Assembly (NCBI GenBank): GCA_029781045.1
Contig: JAKOXL010000018.1
Location: forward strand, 1-37,342
Length of the DNA: 37,342 nt
Direction: 5' to 3'
Source: Bacillota bacterium
GTDB taxonomy: Bacteria; Bacillota; UBA994; UBA5500
A model generated the notes under the pieces. The model was not told the origin of the DNA and ran no database searches. It saw only the letters and a program-made list of their open reading frames with translations. A program made the translations under genes and the position numbers. Position 1 is the first letter of the stretch, and every line of letters begins with the position of its first letter. Positions 16,085 to 23,788 of this stretch are shown here, in pieces.

Positions 16085-16186
16085 CCTTTATTGTTATTCT
16101 TTAGCCCAGATAGGCGAAGAATTGCATTGCCCGAGGAGAGAGATTTTTGCTGTCTCACAGCTATCAACTTGGGGCCCCTCAAAATG

Positions 16187-17332
16187 CTATTCAAAAGTCC
16201 CCTTCACAATGGCACGGCCCGCATCCACCATGAGACGACCACGGGCCCAAACCCGATTCACTTCCAGGTCATCGGTCAGCTCCACCAGGTCCGCGTCGGC
16301 GCCCCGAGCAATGCAACCCTTCCTGCCTTGCAGGTTTAGATTTTGGGCCACATTGGTTGTCAGGATCTTTAACGCTTCTTCCATGGGCACATGCCCTTTT
16401 ATCATCACATCACGCCAGGTTTCCAGATTGGTTCGCACCGAGCCGACGCCCAGTCCGATCAGATTGCCGTCTGCATCAAACTTGGGTAAGCTGCCGTTGC
16501 CGTCGGAACTGATGGTGATGTGATCAATGGAGATGTTGAACTCATTGAGTAAGCGCATGATGCCCTTATAGGCCTCGGGACCAGAAGTTATATCCACTTT
16601 ACCTCCGGCTTTGGCGAAACGAGCCCCCTGTTCCAGTAGTTCGGGGTTGCGGTTCATGTGGGTGGGGGTAAACATGGCGATGGGAAGCTCTGTGGTCTCC
16701 AATATTTCGAAAATCGGTTGGATACCGCGTGGTCCGCCACCCACGTGGAAGTGGACCAGGCCCGGTTTGCCCCCCAGCATGCCTCCTACCCTGGCTTCAG
16801 CCGCCAGCTTCCGCAGGTCGCTCAGATCCGGTTGGGCAGAACGGTGATCGGAAATGGCAATCTCACCAACGCCGATGACTTTATCGATTAGAATAAGGTC
16901 ATTGCGCACGTTTTCTGTGATGGTGCGAGTAGGCACTTCGTAGGCACCAGTATATATGAAGGTGGTTATGCCTTCGATCTCCAGAGCCCGAGCTTTTGTC
17001 AGCAAACTGTACATATGGCGGGTAGTGCCATCGGTTCCGAGGCATCCGACCACAGTGGTAACTCCGTTGGTGGTAATCTGTGATAGCTGAATTTCTGGTG
17101 TGCGGGTTGCTGGTCCGCCCTCGCCGCCACCACCAATGATATGCACGTGTTGATCAATAAAACCGGGGATTATGGTGGCGCCTCTGACATCAAAAACTTC
17201 CACTTCACCCAGTCCTCTAGGAACGGGGATATTGCTATCAATGTGGGCAATACGTTCATCTAATATGAGGATGTCACATTTGCCGATGGGTTCGGGGCTA
17301 TAGACGTTAGCATTCTTTATGATCTTGATCAA
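16187..17332 (-). CDS. iadA: Isoaspartyl dipeptidase (beta-aspartyl peptidase)
   Basis: 381 aa on the minus strand from TTG (complement of 17330-17332), with AGGGAGGG 6 bases upstream. It is an amidohydrolase-fold enzyme that cleaves beta-aspartyl (isoAsp) dipeptides from damaged proteins. Visible active-site residues by comparison with the E. coli enzyme: metal ligands H62 and H64 (QHVH), E71 in GGGGEGG, Y131, R164 in SDHRS, H225 in PTHMNRNP, and D277 in SSDG. At the position of the metal-bridging carboxylated lysine (E. coli K162) this protein has E157 (GVGEIAISDHR), unusual but compatible with a Glu-bridged metal centre. It is the only minus-strand gene in the window, and it is flanked by a shared terminator and a divergent intergenic region. 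Confidence 0.9.
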   Translation of the reverse strand: MIKIIKNANVYSPEPIGKCDILILDERIAHIDSNIPVPRGLGEVEVFDVRGATIIPGFIDQHVHIIGGGGEGGPATRTPEIQLSQITTNGVTTVVGCLGTDGTTRHMYSLLTKARALEIEGITTFIYTGAYEVPTRTITENVRNDLILIDKVIGVGEIAISDHRSAQPDLSDLRKLAAEARVGGMLGGKPGLVHFHVGGGPRGIQPIFEILETTELPIAMFTPTHMNRNPELLEQGARFAKAGGKVDITSGPEAYKGIMRLLNEFNISIDHITISSDGNGSLPKFDADGNLIGLGVGSVRTNLETWRDVMIKGHVPMEEALKILTTNVAQNLNLQGRKGCIARGADADLVELTDDLEVNRVWARGRLMVDAGRAIVKGTFE

Positions 17333-17434
17333 GCCAATCCCTCCCTAAAACTACTCTTTCCTATTTTGGACATCAGAACCGCCATTCCTGCCCAGAGAAA
17401 ATCAGCCAGTTGCATAGGTTTTGCAGTTGCAGCA

Positions 17435-17443
17435 TGCTAAAAT
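17435..17443 (+). promoter_or_regulatory. Candidate extended -10 promoter for the AIR-synthase-like gene
   Basis: TGCTAAAAT fits TGn-TAnAAT, 23 bases before the ATG at 17467. No good -35 at the right spacing. The predicted leader would be only about 15-18 bases. Confidence 0.5.
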
Positions 17444-17466
17444 GGGATGGACAAGGAGGATGGACT

Positions 17467-18483
17467 ATGCAAGTAGGGAAGCTGACACCTGCTGCACTGC
17501 AGCAGTTAATCTTTGATCGTCTTGGTAAGCGGAGAAGGGAAGTAGTGTTACGGGGCTCGCTGGGGGAAGACTCGGCAGCGCTAGACCTGTCTGGGGATTT
17601 GTGTGTCCTTTCTACTGATCCTATTACCGGTGCGGCTAAGCACGCCGGCTGGTTAGCGGTGCACGTTTCTTGCAATGATGTGGCTACCAATGGGGCAGAA
17701 CCGGTGGCGGTGCTGTTGACCCTGCTGCTGCCCGCAGGCTCTGATCTTAGCCTGGTCCAGGAGATTATGACTGATGCGGAGCGGGCAGCCCAGGAAGTCT
17801 CAGTGGAGATTGTCGGTGGTCATACGGAGTTTACGGCGGCTGTAAACCAGCCTGTCATTTGTACCACTGTTCTTGGGCGCGCACCCCGTGCGCGGCTGGC
17901 AACCAGCGCCAGCATTCACCCGGGTGACGCTTTAGTGGCCACCAAGTATGTGGGGGTGGAAGGCACGGCTATTCTGGCGTGGGACTACGCCAACATTACT
18001 CGCCCCCTTTTAGGAGACGAGCTATGGCAGGCAGCCCTTAAGTTGCAGAGGTTAATCAGTGTAGTGCCGGAGGCTAGGATTGCGGCTGAATTGGGAGTGA
18101 GGGCTATGCATGATGTCACCGAGGGGGGCGTGTTGGGAGCAGCCTACGAAATGGCGGGAGCGGCCGGCCTAGGCTTTGAACTGGAAGAGGCCAGCCTTCT
18201 GCTGCATCCAGCTACTGAGCGGCTAGTCCAGCATTTGCAGTTTGACCCACTGCGTCTTATCTCCAGTGGTACTCTGCTCCTGGCTACCTCGAAACCTGAA
18301 CCCTTGCTTGCTGCTTTGAAAGCCCAAGGAATTCCGGCCAGTGTGATTGGCCATTTTCACAGCGGAGAAGCAAAACAGTTGATCAAGAAGGATGGAGAGG
18401 TAGTAGAGGTTCAACCGCCGGAAAGCGATGAACTGTGGCGGTTACAGGCCCAGCTGCAGAAGCCGGCAGGCGACCAGTGCTAA
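17467..18483 (+). CDS. AIR synthase-related protein (HypE/ThiL/SelD superfamily)
   Basis: 338 aa from ATG 17467, with AAGGAGG 7 bases upstream; an upstream in-frame TTG at 17410 is ignored because the promoter lies after it. The fold is that of the PurM/HypE ATP-binding family: GEDSAALDL (about 32-40) near the N-terminus, DPITGAAKHAGWLAVHVSCNDVATNGAEP, VGGHTEF, then the C-terminal domain with MHDVTEGGVLGAAYEMA and GTLLLATS. It most resembles HypE-like proteins, but no other hydrogenase maturation gene is present, and it lacks the classic HypE C-terminal PRIC; it does end in a cysteine (...AGDQC). The function is not known. It has an upstream extended -10 and a new promoter follows it. Confidence 0.75.
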   Translation: MQVGKLTPAALQQLIFDRLGKRRREVVLRGSLGEDSAALDLSGDLCVLSTDPITGAAKHAGWLAVHVSCNDVATNGAEPVAVLLTLLLPAGSDLSLVQEIMTDAERAAQEVSVEIVGGHTEFTAAVNQPVICTTVLGRAPRARLATSASIHPGDALVATKYVGVEGTAILAWDYANITRPLLGDELWQAALKLQRLISVVPEARIAAELGVRAMHDVTEGGVLGAAYEMAGAAGLGFELEEASLLLHPATERLVQHLQFDPLRLISSGTLLLATSKPEPLLAALKAQGIPASVIGHFHSGEAKQLIKKDGEVVEVQPPESDELWRLQAQLQKPAGDQC

Positions 18484-18485
18484 CC

Positions 18486-18514
18486 TTGCTGCTCCTCCCC
18501 CTGTATGGTACAAT
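18486..18514 (+). promoter_or_regulatory. Promoter of the yaaO-tmk-holB-rsmI cluster
   Basis: TTGCTG (18486-18491), 17-bp spacer, TACAAT (18509-18514), plus TGG just upstream of the -10 (extended -10). The predicted start near 18521 lies 19 bases before the ATG at 18540. Confidence 0.75.
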
Positions 18515-18539
18515 AAGGCAATAAGTAGGTGGTCTGAGC

Positions 18540-19949
18540 ATGAGTTTTACACCTATAGTCAGCGCTCTGCGGGAGCTAGCTGCCAGAGAAGAGCATTCTT
18601 TGCATATGCCGGGCCATAAACGGGGGTTAACGACGGGACTCCTTTTCGACTGGTTAGGTTCTGCCTTGCAGTATGATCAGACGGAAGTTGGCCCGTTGGA
18701 CAGTATCCACTCCCCCGATGGACCCATTAGACGTTCGGAGCAACTAGTGGCTGCCCTCTACGGTGTGAAGGCCACTTATTTTACTACTAACGGTTCTAGT
18801 GCAGGTTTGATTGCCAGCCTTTTGGCCTCGACCCAACCGGGGGCAGAGATAATAGTCCCCCGCAATATGCATAAGTCAATTTTGGCGGGGATAATTCTGG
18901 GTGACTTATGGCCCCATTTTGTCAAGCCCGTCTCCGAAGGTGGGTATGAACTGGGTATTACACCAGCCAGTTTGCAGGCGGCCCTGGCGGCCCATCCCCA
19001 AGCTCAGGCCGTTCTCCTGCTAAACCCCACGTACGAGGGGGTAACATGTAACCTGGAGCAGTTGGTGAATTTGGCTAAGGCCGCCAACTGCCGAGTGATT
19101 GTGGATGAAGCCCATGGTGCCCACTTTGCTTTCCACCCGGCTTTGCCCAAGTCGGCTGTCAGCATCAGGGCCGATTGGGTTGTGCAAAGCGCACATAAAA
19201 CCTTACCGGTTCTCACTGGAGCTGCTTGGATCCATCGATTGACCGATGATTATAGCGATGAGCATTTCCGTAGTCGTCTCAATTTAGTGCAATCCACCAG
19301 CCCGTCTTGGTTGTTGTTAGGGTCCTTAGACTTGGCGCAAGAGGAACTGCGTCTGCACGGCTACTCATGGCTGGAGCAGGCAATAGCCAGAGCTGAAGAG
19401 CTGGTGGCAGCTATAGAACAAAATACACCTTTAGTACGGTGGTTGCCTCCCGCAACGGGAGATTATCAACAGGATCCTTTGAAAATCAATCTACTTACTA
19501 CTGCTACTGGGCGAAGTGGCTACGAAGTGGCCCGCCATCTAGGGGAATATGGCTATCATGTGGAGATGGCCAAACCCCATGCGGTGTTGCTAACACTTAC
19601 TATGGCCGATGGCGCCATGCCTATTGAACCACTGGTGGACTGCTTAGCCAAGTTACCTTCTTTGGAAGGAGGCGCTGTCCCCCAGTCTCCACCGCCGCCA
19701 CCGCTACCGCAGCTGTGCCTCTCCCCTCGTCAAGCCTATTTCGCATCTGCGGAGACAGTGGTATCAAAGCAGGCTAGGGGACGGATTGCTGCTCGTCCTG
19801 TATATGCCTATCCACCGGGTGTGCCCTTGGTCTACCCGGGAGAGGTTATTGACGAAAACCTCCTGGCTTATGTGGAGGAACTTACATCACGCGGCGGTTA
19901 CCTAACCGGTTTACAAGAGGGAGCATGGGTTGTTGTCGCCGAAGCATGA
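18540..19949 (+). CDS. yaaO: Orn/Lys/Arg decarboxylase family PLP enzyme (YaaO-like)
   Basis: 469 aa from ATG 18540, preceded by AGTAGGTGG. Fold-type I PLP enzyme of the Orn/Lys/Arg decarboxylase major-domain family: HMPGHKRG near residues 22-29, TNGSSAG (PLP phosphate), DEAHGAHF (PLP-ring Asp), and SAHKTLP with Schiff-base K220. It is shorter than the 700-aa inducible decarboxylases and matches the Bacillus subtilis SpeA/YaaO class. A proline-rich linker (QSPPPPPLPQ) precedes the C-terminal domain. Reaction is probably amino-acid decarboxylation (arginine or lysine); the substrate is not fixed by sequence. It directly precedes tmk, as yaaO does in Bacillus, with coupling likely. Confidence 0.87.
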   Translation: MSFTPIVSALRELAAREEHSLHMPGHKRGLTTGLLFDWLGSALQYDQTEVGPLDSIHSPDGPIRRSEQLVAALYGVKATYFTTNGSSAGLIASLLASTQPGAEIIVPRNMHKSILAGIILGDLWPHFVKPVSEGGYELGITPASLQAALAAHPQAQAVLLLNPTYEGVTCNLEQLVNLAKAANCRVIVDEAHGAHFAFHPALPKSAVSIRADWVVQSAHKTLPVLTGAAWIHRLTDDYSDEHFRSRLNLVQSTSPSWLLLGSLDLAQEELRLHGYSWLEQAIARAEELVAAIEQNTPLVRWLPPATGDYQQDPLKINLLTTATGRSGYEVARHLGEYGYHVEMAKPHAVLLTLTMADGAMPIEPLVDCLAKLPSLEGGAVPQSPPPPPLPQLCLSPRQAYFASAETVVSKQARGRIAARPVYAYPPGVPLVYPGEVIDENLLAYVEELTSRGGYLTGLQEGAWVVVAEA

Positions 19950-19960
19950 GGAAGGATATT

Positions 19961-20575
19961 ATGCCCTTTATTACTTTTGAAGGTGTAGATGGAGCCGGTA
20001 AGACGACACACATAAGGTTACTAGCTTCTCAGCTGGAGAAGTTGGGCTACCCGGTGTTGCTGACCAGAGAGCCAGGGGGAACCCGGTTGGGTAATGAGAT
20101 TAGGAGCATGGTGTTAGGGAGCGGGGATGTTCCCATCAGCCCCATGGCCGAAATGGCTCTTATTGCGGCTGCCCGCGCGCAGCATGTGGATGAAGTATTG
20201 ATTCCAGCTTTGAAGGCGGGGAAGATTATATTATGTGATCGTTATGTAGACTCCAGCTTGGTCTACCAGGGCCTAGCCCTAGGATTGGGCTTAGAGCTGG
20301 TAGCAGAAGTGAATGAGCGAGTTGTCCGCGGCGTTTGGCCCCAGTTGACGTTGCTTCTGGATGTCCCTCCAGCATTGGCTTTTGAACGCAGTATTGTCAA
20401 TAGGCAAAAGGCCGATCGTATTGAGAGTCGGGGGTTGGAATACTACACAGAAGTGTGCAACGGTTATCGCCTTTTGGCCCAGAAGTGGCCCGAGAGAATA
20501 AGGATAATTGACGCGCAGCGACCTATACATTTAGTACAACGCGAAATCCTTGCTATCGTGAAGAGCATATTGTAA
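19961..20575 (+). CDS. tmk: Thymidylate kinase
   Basis: 204 aa from ATG 19961, with GAGGAAGG 5 bases upstream; earlier in-frame starts overlap the previous gene. P-loop GVDGAGKTTH at residues about 8-17, then TREPGGTRLGNEIR, DRYVDSSLVYQG and the LID region with arginines (DRIESRG). It phosphorylates dTMP to dTDP in the cytoplasm, feeding DNA synthesis. Gene context (yaaO, tmk, darA, yaaR, holB) is the conserved Firmicute arrangement. Confidence 0.95.
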   Translation: MPFITFEGVDGAGKTTHIRLLASQLEKLGYPVLLTREPGGTRLGNEIRSMVLGSGDVPISPMAEMALIAAARAQHVDEVLIPALKAGKIILCDRYVDSSLVYQGLALGLGLELVAEVNERVVRGVWPQLTLLLDVPPALAFERSIVNRQKADRIESRGLEYYTEVCNGYRLLAQKWPERIRIIDAQRPIHLVQREILAIVKSIL

Positions 20576-20598
20576 TAGGAAAAAAGGGGGTAGGGTTG

Positions 20599-20931
20599 AT
20601 GAAACTTATCGTGGCGGTTGTGCAGGATAAGGACAGTGTGCGCCTAGTTGAGGCATTGGTGGAAAGAGGCTATCGCTCCACCAAGTTGGCTAGTACGGGT
20701 GGTTTTCTCAAGTCGGGTAACACCACCTTGCTAATTGGTGTGGACGAAAAGAATGTGCAGCCAGTTATCGACATCATTAAAGAGATTTGCCATTCCCGTG
20801 AACAGTTGATTACACCTATGGCCCCAGTCGGTAGCAATTCTGTGGAGAGTTATATGCCGTACCCGATCGAAGTTCTGGTGGGTGGAGCCACCGTATTTGT
20901 GCTAGATGTGGAGAAGTTTGTGCGCGTATGA
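20599..20931 (+). CDS. darA: Cyclic di-AMP receptor, PII-like (DarA/PstA/YaaQ)
   Basis: 110 aa from ATG 20599, with AAAAAGGGGG 8 bases upstream; a TTG three bases earlier is less likely. The sequence carries the family signature RGYRSTKLASTGGFLKSGN followed by TTLLIGVDEKNV, and a PII-like ferredoxin fold. Characterised members form trimers that bind cyclic di-AMP; the downstream partner is not known from this window. Its stop overlaps the yaaR start (ATGA). Confidence 0.93.
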   Translation: MKLIVAVVQDKDSVRLVEALVERGYRSTKLASTGGFLKSGNTTLLIGVDEKNVQPVIDIIKEICHSREQLITPMAPVGSNSVESYMPYPIEVLVGGATVFVLDVEKFVRV

Positions 20932-21371
20932 AGGTGCGGAGAACACGGGAGAATCGTAGCCGGGCTACTGCTCCTACTGCGCGTTTGCAGTCAGGCAGGG
21001 CTCCGGCTACTGCCTTTTCTACAGCCCTAAGGAATAGTCAACTTGCTGCTCACCAAGAACTACTGAACCGGTTGTACCGGGAAGTGGAGCAGGCTGCCAA
21101 CCGCTTAACGGCAACCAGTTCCCTATTAGAATGGGAGGCTTTTCGGGCTTTGGTTATTAACTATCTTAATGAAGTGAAGGCTGGTTTTCGCCTGCGTAAG
21201 CAAGCGGCTTGGGATAAGCAAGGAAACCAGCGCCTATTGGTCCTCATAGATGCGGCCAATCAGGAGCTGGTGGAACTAGGGATGGCCTTCCTAGAGCGCC
21301 AAACGGATCATTTGGCCTTCTTGGCCCGGGTTAAGCGACTGAAAGGCCTCTTACTGGACATGAAATCATAG
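20928..21371 (+). CDS. yaaR: YaaR family protein (DUF327)
   Basis: 147 aa from ATG 20928, overlapping the darA stop by four bases (ATGA). The N-terminal 35 residues are basic and low-complexity; the rest is helical and contains the DUF327 pattern (LEWEAFRALVINYLNEV, LVLIDAANQELVELG). Biochemical role is unknown. The identification rests on both sequence pattern and conserved position between darA and holB. Confidence 0.85.
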   Translation: MKVRRTRENRSRATAPTARLQSGRAPATAFSTALRNSQLAAHQELLNRLYREVEQAANRLTATSSLLEWEAFRALVINYLNEVKAGFRLRKQAAWDKQGNQRLLVLIDAANQELVELGMAFLERQTDHLAFLARVKRLKGLLLDMKS

Positions 21372-21382
21372 GGGTGGCGATC

Positions 21383-22228
21383 ATGAGCTGGGGGCAAGAG
21401 ATTGCTAAACGTATACTGCGGAATCAGCTGGACAAGGGCCAGCTTAGCCATGCCTATCTATTTAGCAGCCCTTCGTCTGCTCTTAGCAAACAGGCCGCCC
21501 TCTTCTTGGCTCAGGCCGTGAACTGTGGGTCTGAAGCTAAGCCCTGTGGCCAATGCCTCTCCTGCCGCCAGATAGAGGCGGGGGTCCATGCCGATGTGCG
21601 CCAGGTGGGGCCCGAGGGTGCCAGTATTAAATTGCAGCAGATAAAGGCGATTTTGGCAGAAGCAGTTTTGACCCCGAATGTGGGACCTTACCGGGTATTC
21701 ATTATTGAAGGGGCTGAGCTACTGACACGGGAGGCGGCCAATGCTTTGCTTCTGACCTTAGAAGAGCCACCTAGCTTTGATCTCTTTATCCTTACTGCTG
21801 CGGGTCCTGTGCTACCCACCATTGAATCCCGTTGCCAGTTGTTGCGTTTTCCGTCTACAGGGGATACTAGCCTTGATACCGGACAGGAGGCGAGCCGTCT
21901 TTATGCGGAACAGCTTCTGGAGGAAATAGAGCAAACACCTCTGAGCGAGCGCGCTAAGCTGGTGGACAAGCTAGAGAAGGAAGATATCAATTTGGCGGAG
22001 GTTCTCGCCCAACTGTTGCTTATATATCGAGATTTGTCCCTGTGGCAGTTGACTCAAGAAACCCATTTGATCCGAGATGCGGCTAGAGTCGAGCGTTTGC
22101 TGCCGGGAGTTGCTGCTAGGCAAGTGGACCTATTGGCGGCTACGGAAGCCATTATTGATGTGCAGAGACGCCTGCAGAATAATGTTAATAAGCGTTTGGC
22201 CCTTGAATATCTGGTGTACAGTCTTTAA
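21383..22228 (+). CDS. holB: DNA polymerase III delta-prime subunit
   Basis: 281 aa from ATG 21383, with AGGGG 8 bases upstream; GTG 21374 is in frame but sits on that site. The clamp-loader fold is evident: HAYLFSS near residue 23, a four-cysteine zinc module (C48, C55, C58, C61), IIEGAELLTREAANALLLTLEEPP, and IESRCQLLRF (SRC arginine-finger motif). The P-loop is degenerate (SSPSSALSKQ instead of GxxGxGKT), so ATP binding is doubtful; this subunit acts as a rigid stator in the clamp-loading complex. Confidence 0.92.
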   Translation: MSWGQEIAKRILRNQLDKGQLSHAYLFSSPSSALSKQAALFLAQAVNCGSEAKPCGQCLSCRQIEAGVHADVRQVGPEGASIKLQQIKAILAEAVLTPNVGPYRVFIIEGAELLTREAANALLLTLEEPPSFDLFILTAAGPVLPTIESRCQLLRFPSTGDTSLDTGQEASRLYAEQLLEEIEQTPLSERAKLVDKLEKEDINLAEVLAQLLLIYRDLSLWQLTQETHLIRDAARVERLLPGVAARQVDLLAATEAIIDVQRRLQNNVNKRLALEYLVYSL

Positions 22229-22249
22229 CGAGAGGTAGGAGTTGATATA

Positions 22250-22948
22250 GTGCCCAATGTAGTTGGTGTCCGCTTTAAACGGGCGGGTAAGATCTATTAT
22301 TTCGATCCGCTGGAGATAGATTTACGGAAAGGCGACCACGTGATTGTGGAAACGGCACGGGGGCTTGAATATGGCGAAGTGGTAACTTCCATCCGTGAGG
22401 TGCCACCCGAAGATGTGGTTGCCCCACTTAAGACGGTTATACGTAAGGCGACGCCGGAGGACGCCTTGCAGTTGGCCGAAAACAAACGCAAGGAAAAAGA
22501 AGCCTTTGGCATTGCCGTGGAACGGATAGCTGCCCATGGGTTGGAGATGAAGTTGGTGGATGTGGAACACACCTTTGATGGCAGTAAGATTATTTTCTAT
22601 TTCACAGCCGACGGTCGGGTGGATTTCCGCGAGTTGGTGAAGGACCTGGCCTCCATTTTCCGCACGCGTATTGAGCTACGCCAGATAGGTGTGCGGGATG
22701 AAGCCAAAATGCTGGGTGGGTTAGGCACCTGTGGCCGTCCCCTTTGCTGCAGCACCTTCTTAGGTGACTTTGCTCCCGTATCCATAAAGATGGCCAAGGA
22801 GCAGAATCTATCACTTAACCCCGGCAAGATTTCCGGTTTGTGCGGGCGTCTGATGTGCTGTCTGCGGTATGAGTCGGAACTGGCTAGTCCGGAAAGGGGA
22901 CATAGCTGTCCTTTAGAGGAAGAAGAGCTCATCGAGCCCATCGAGTAG
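22250..22948 (+). CDS. ricT: RicT/YaaT, PSP1-domain protein of the Y-complex
   Basis: 232 aa from GTG 22250, preceded by GAGGTAGGAG. PSP1 domain with paired cysteine motifs CGRPLCC (C161, C166, C167) and CGRLMCC (C198, C203, C204), plus DVEHTFDGSKIIFYFTADGRVDFRELV. In Bacillus subtilis RicT joins RicA and RicF, binds Fe-S clusters and directs RNase Y to polycistronic mRNA processing. ricA and ricF are not in the window. In Bacillus the next gene is yabA; here yabA is absent and yabB follows after an 89-base gap. Confidence 0.92.
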   Translation: MPNVVGVRFKRAGKIYYFDPLEIDLRKGDHVIVETARGLEYGEVVTSIREVPPEDVVAPLKTVIRKATPEDALQLAENKRKEKEAFGIAVERIAAHGLEMKLVDVEHTFDGSKIIFYFTADGRVDFRELVKDLASIFRTRIELRQIGVRDEAKMLGGLGTCGRPLCCSTFLGDFAPVSIKMAKEQNLSLNPGKISGLCGRLMCCLRYESELASPERGHSCPLEEEELIEPIE

Positions 22949-22983
22949 AGACCTTGGCTTATGGCTTAAGCCAGCGGTTACCA

Positions 22984-23011
22984 ATGGCTGCCCTCTTGTT
23001 GGGGCGGCCAT
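22984..23011 (+). other. Hairpin in the ricT-yabB gap
   Basis: A 10-bp stem (ATGGCTGCCC at 22984-22993 with GGGCGGCCAT at 23002-23011, one G:U pair) followed by AGTTTT. Could be a weak terminator/attenuator or a processing site. Confidence 0.5.
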
Positions 23012-23037
23012 AGTTTTGCTGGGGGAGGAGGTGGATC

Positions 23038-23784
23038 ATGCGTAAGGAGTTGTTACGACCAGGAGAAAGGTTGGATGATCTTCTGGTGAGCAATCTACAC
23101 ATTATCCAAGATGCCAAGGCCTTCTGCTTTTCTATGGATGCGGTCCTGCTGGCCCATTTCGCCACGATCAGGCCGGGGGATAAGGTGGTTGACCTTGGAA
23201 CGGGAACTGGTATCGTACCCCTGCTGTTAACGACTCGTGTAACCTGGCTAAGTGTAATCGGTGTAGAGATTCAGCCCGATGTGGCCGAGCGGGCCGAACG
23301 CAGCGTTTTGCTAAACAACCTGCAAGATAAGATCCAGATCCGAGTGGGCGATCTGCGTCGTATAGAGGAACTCCTGCCCGGCCATCGTGCCCATCTCATC
23401 ACTAGCAACCCACCCTATTTGCCCCTAGGGGAAGGGCAAGTCTCCCTAAGTCAATCGCAAGCCATTGCCCGTCATGAAGTCTGCTGTCAGTTTTCCGATG
23501 TGGCCAGGGCCGCCGCCTATCTTCTAGGGACCGGAGGGCGCTTCGCTATGGTGCACCGCCCCCAGCGCTTGACCGAGATCTTCTATTGGCTCAACTACTA
23601 CCACTTGGAGCCCAAACGTATGCGCCTAGTGCATCCCAGGATGGGAAGCGAGCCCAATATGGTACTTGTCGAGAGTATCCGGGACGGTCGGCCGGGGCTG
23701 AAGATACTACCTCCCTTGTATGTCTACGAAGGCGAATCCTATACTCCGGAAGTAAGAGCCCTTTATTTTAGGGAAGGAGTGTAA
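23038..23784 (+). CDS. yabB: tRNA1(Val) adenine-N6-methyltransferase family protein (TrmN6/YabB)
   Basis: 248 aa from ATG 23038, with GGAGGAGG upstream. A class I SAM methyltransferase: motif I VVDLGTGTGIVPLLL (about 50-64), motif II-like VIGVEIQPDVAERA, and motif IV SNPPYLP typical of N6-adenine or N-methylating enzymes. A C-terminal block MVHRPQRLTEIFYWL follows. The likely role is methylation of A37 in tRNA1Val, known for E. coli TrmN6; the Firmicute target is inferred. rsmI starts 4 bases after the stop. Confidence 0.88.
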   Translation: MRKELLRPGERLDDLLVSNLHIIQDAKAFCFSMDAVLLAHFATIRPGDKVVDLGTGTGIVPLLLTTRVTWLSVIGVEIQPDVAERAERSVLLNNLQDKIQIRVGDLRRIEELLPGHRAHLITSNPPYLPLGEGQVSLSQSQAIARHEVCCQFSDVARAAAYLLGTGGRFAMVHRPQRLTEIFYWLNYYHLEPKRMRLVHPRMGSEPNMVLVESIRDGRPGLKILPPLYVYEGESYTPEVRALYFREGV

Positions 23785-23788
23785 CTTA

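Noticed and set aside
16044-16523. 159-aa plus-strand ORF
   Set aside because: Starts in the bidirectional terminator and lies antisense to iadA; Ser/Arg-rich shadow.
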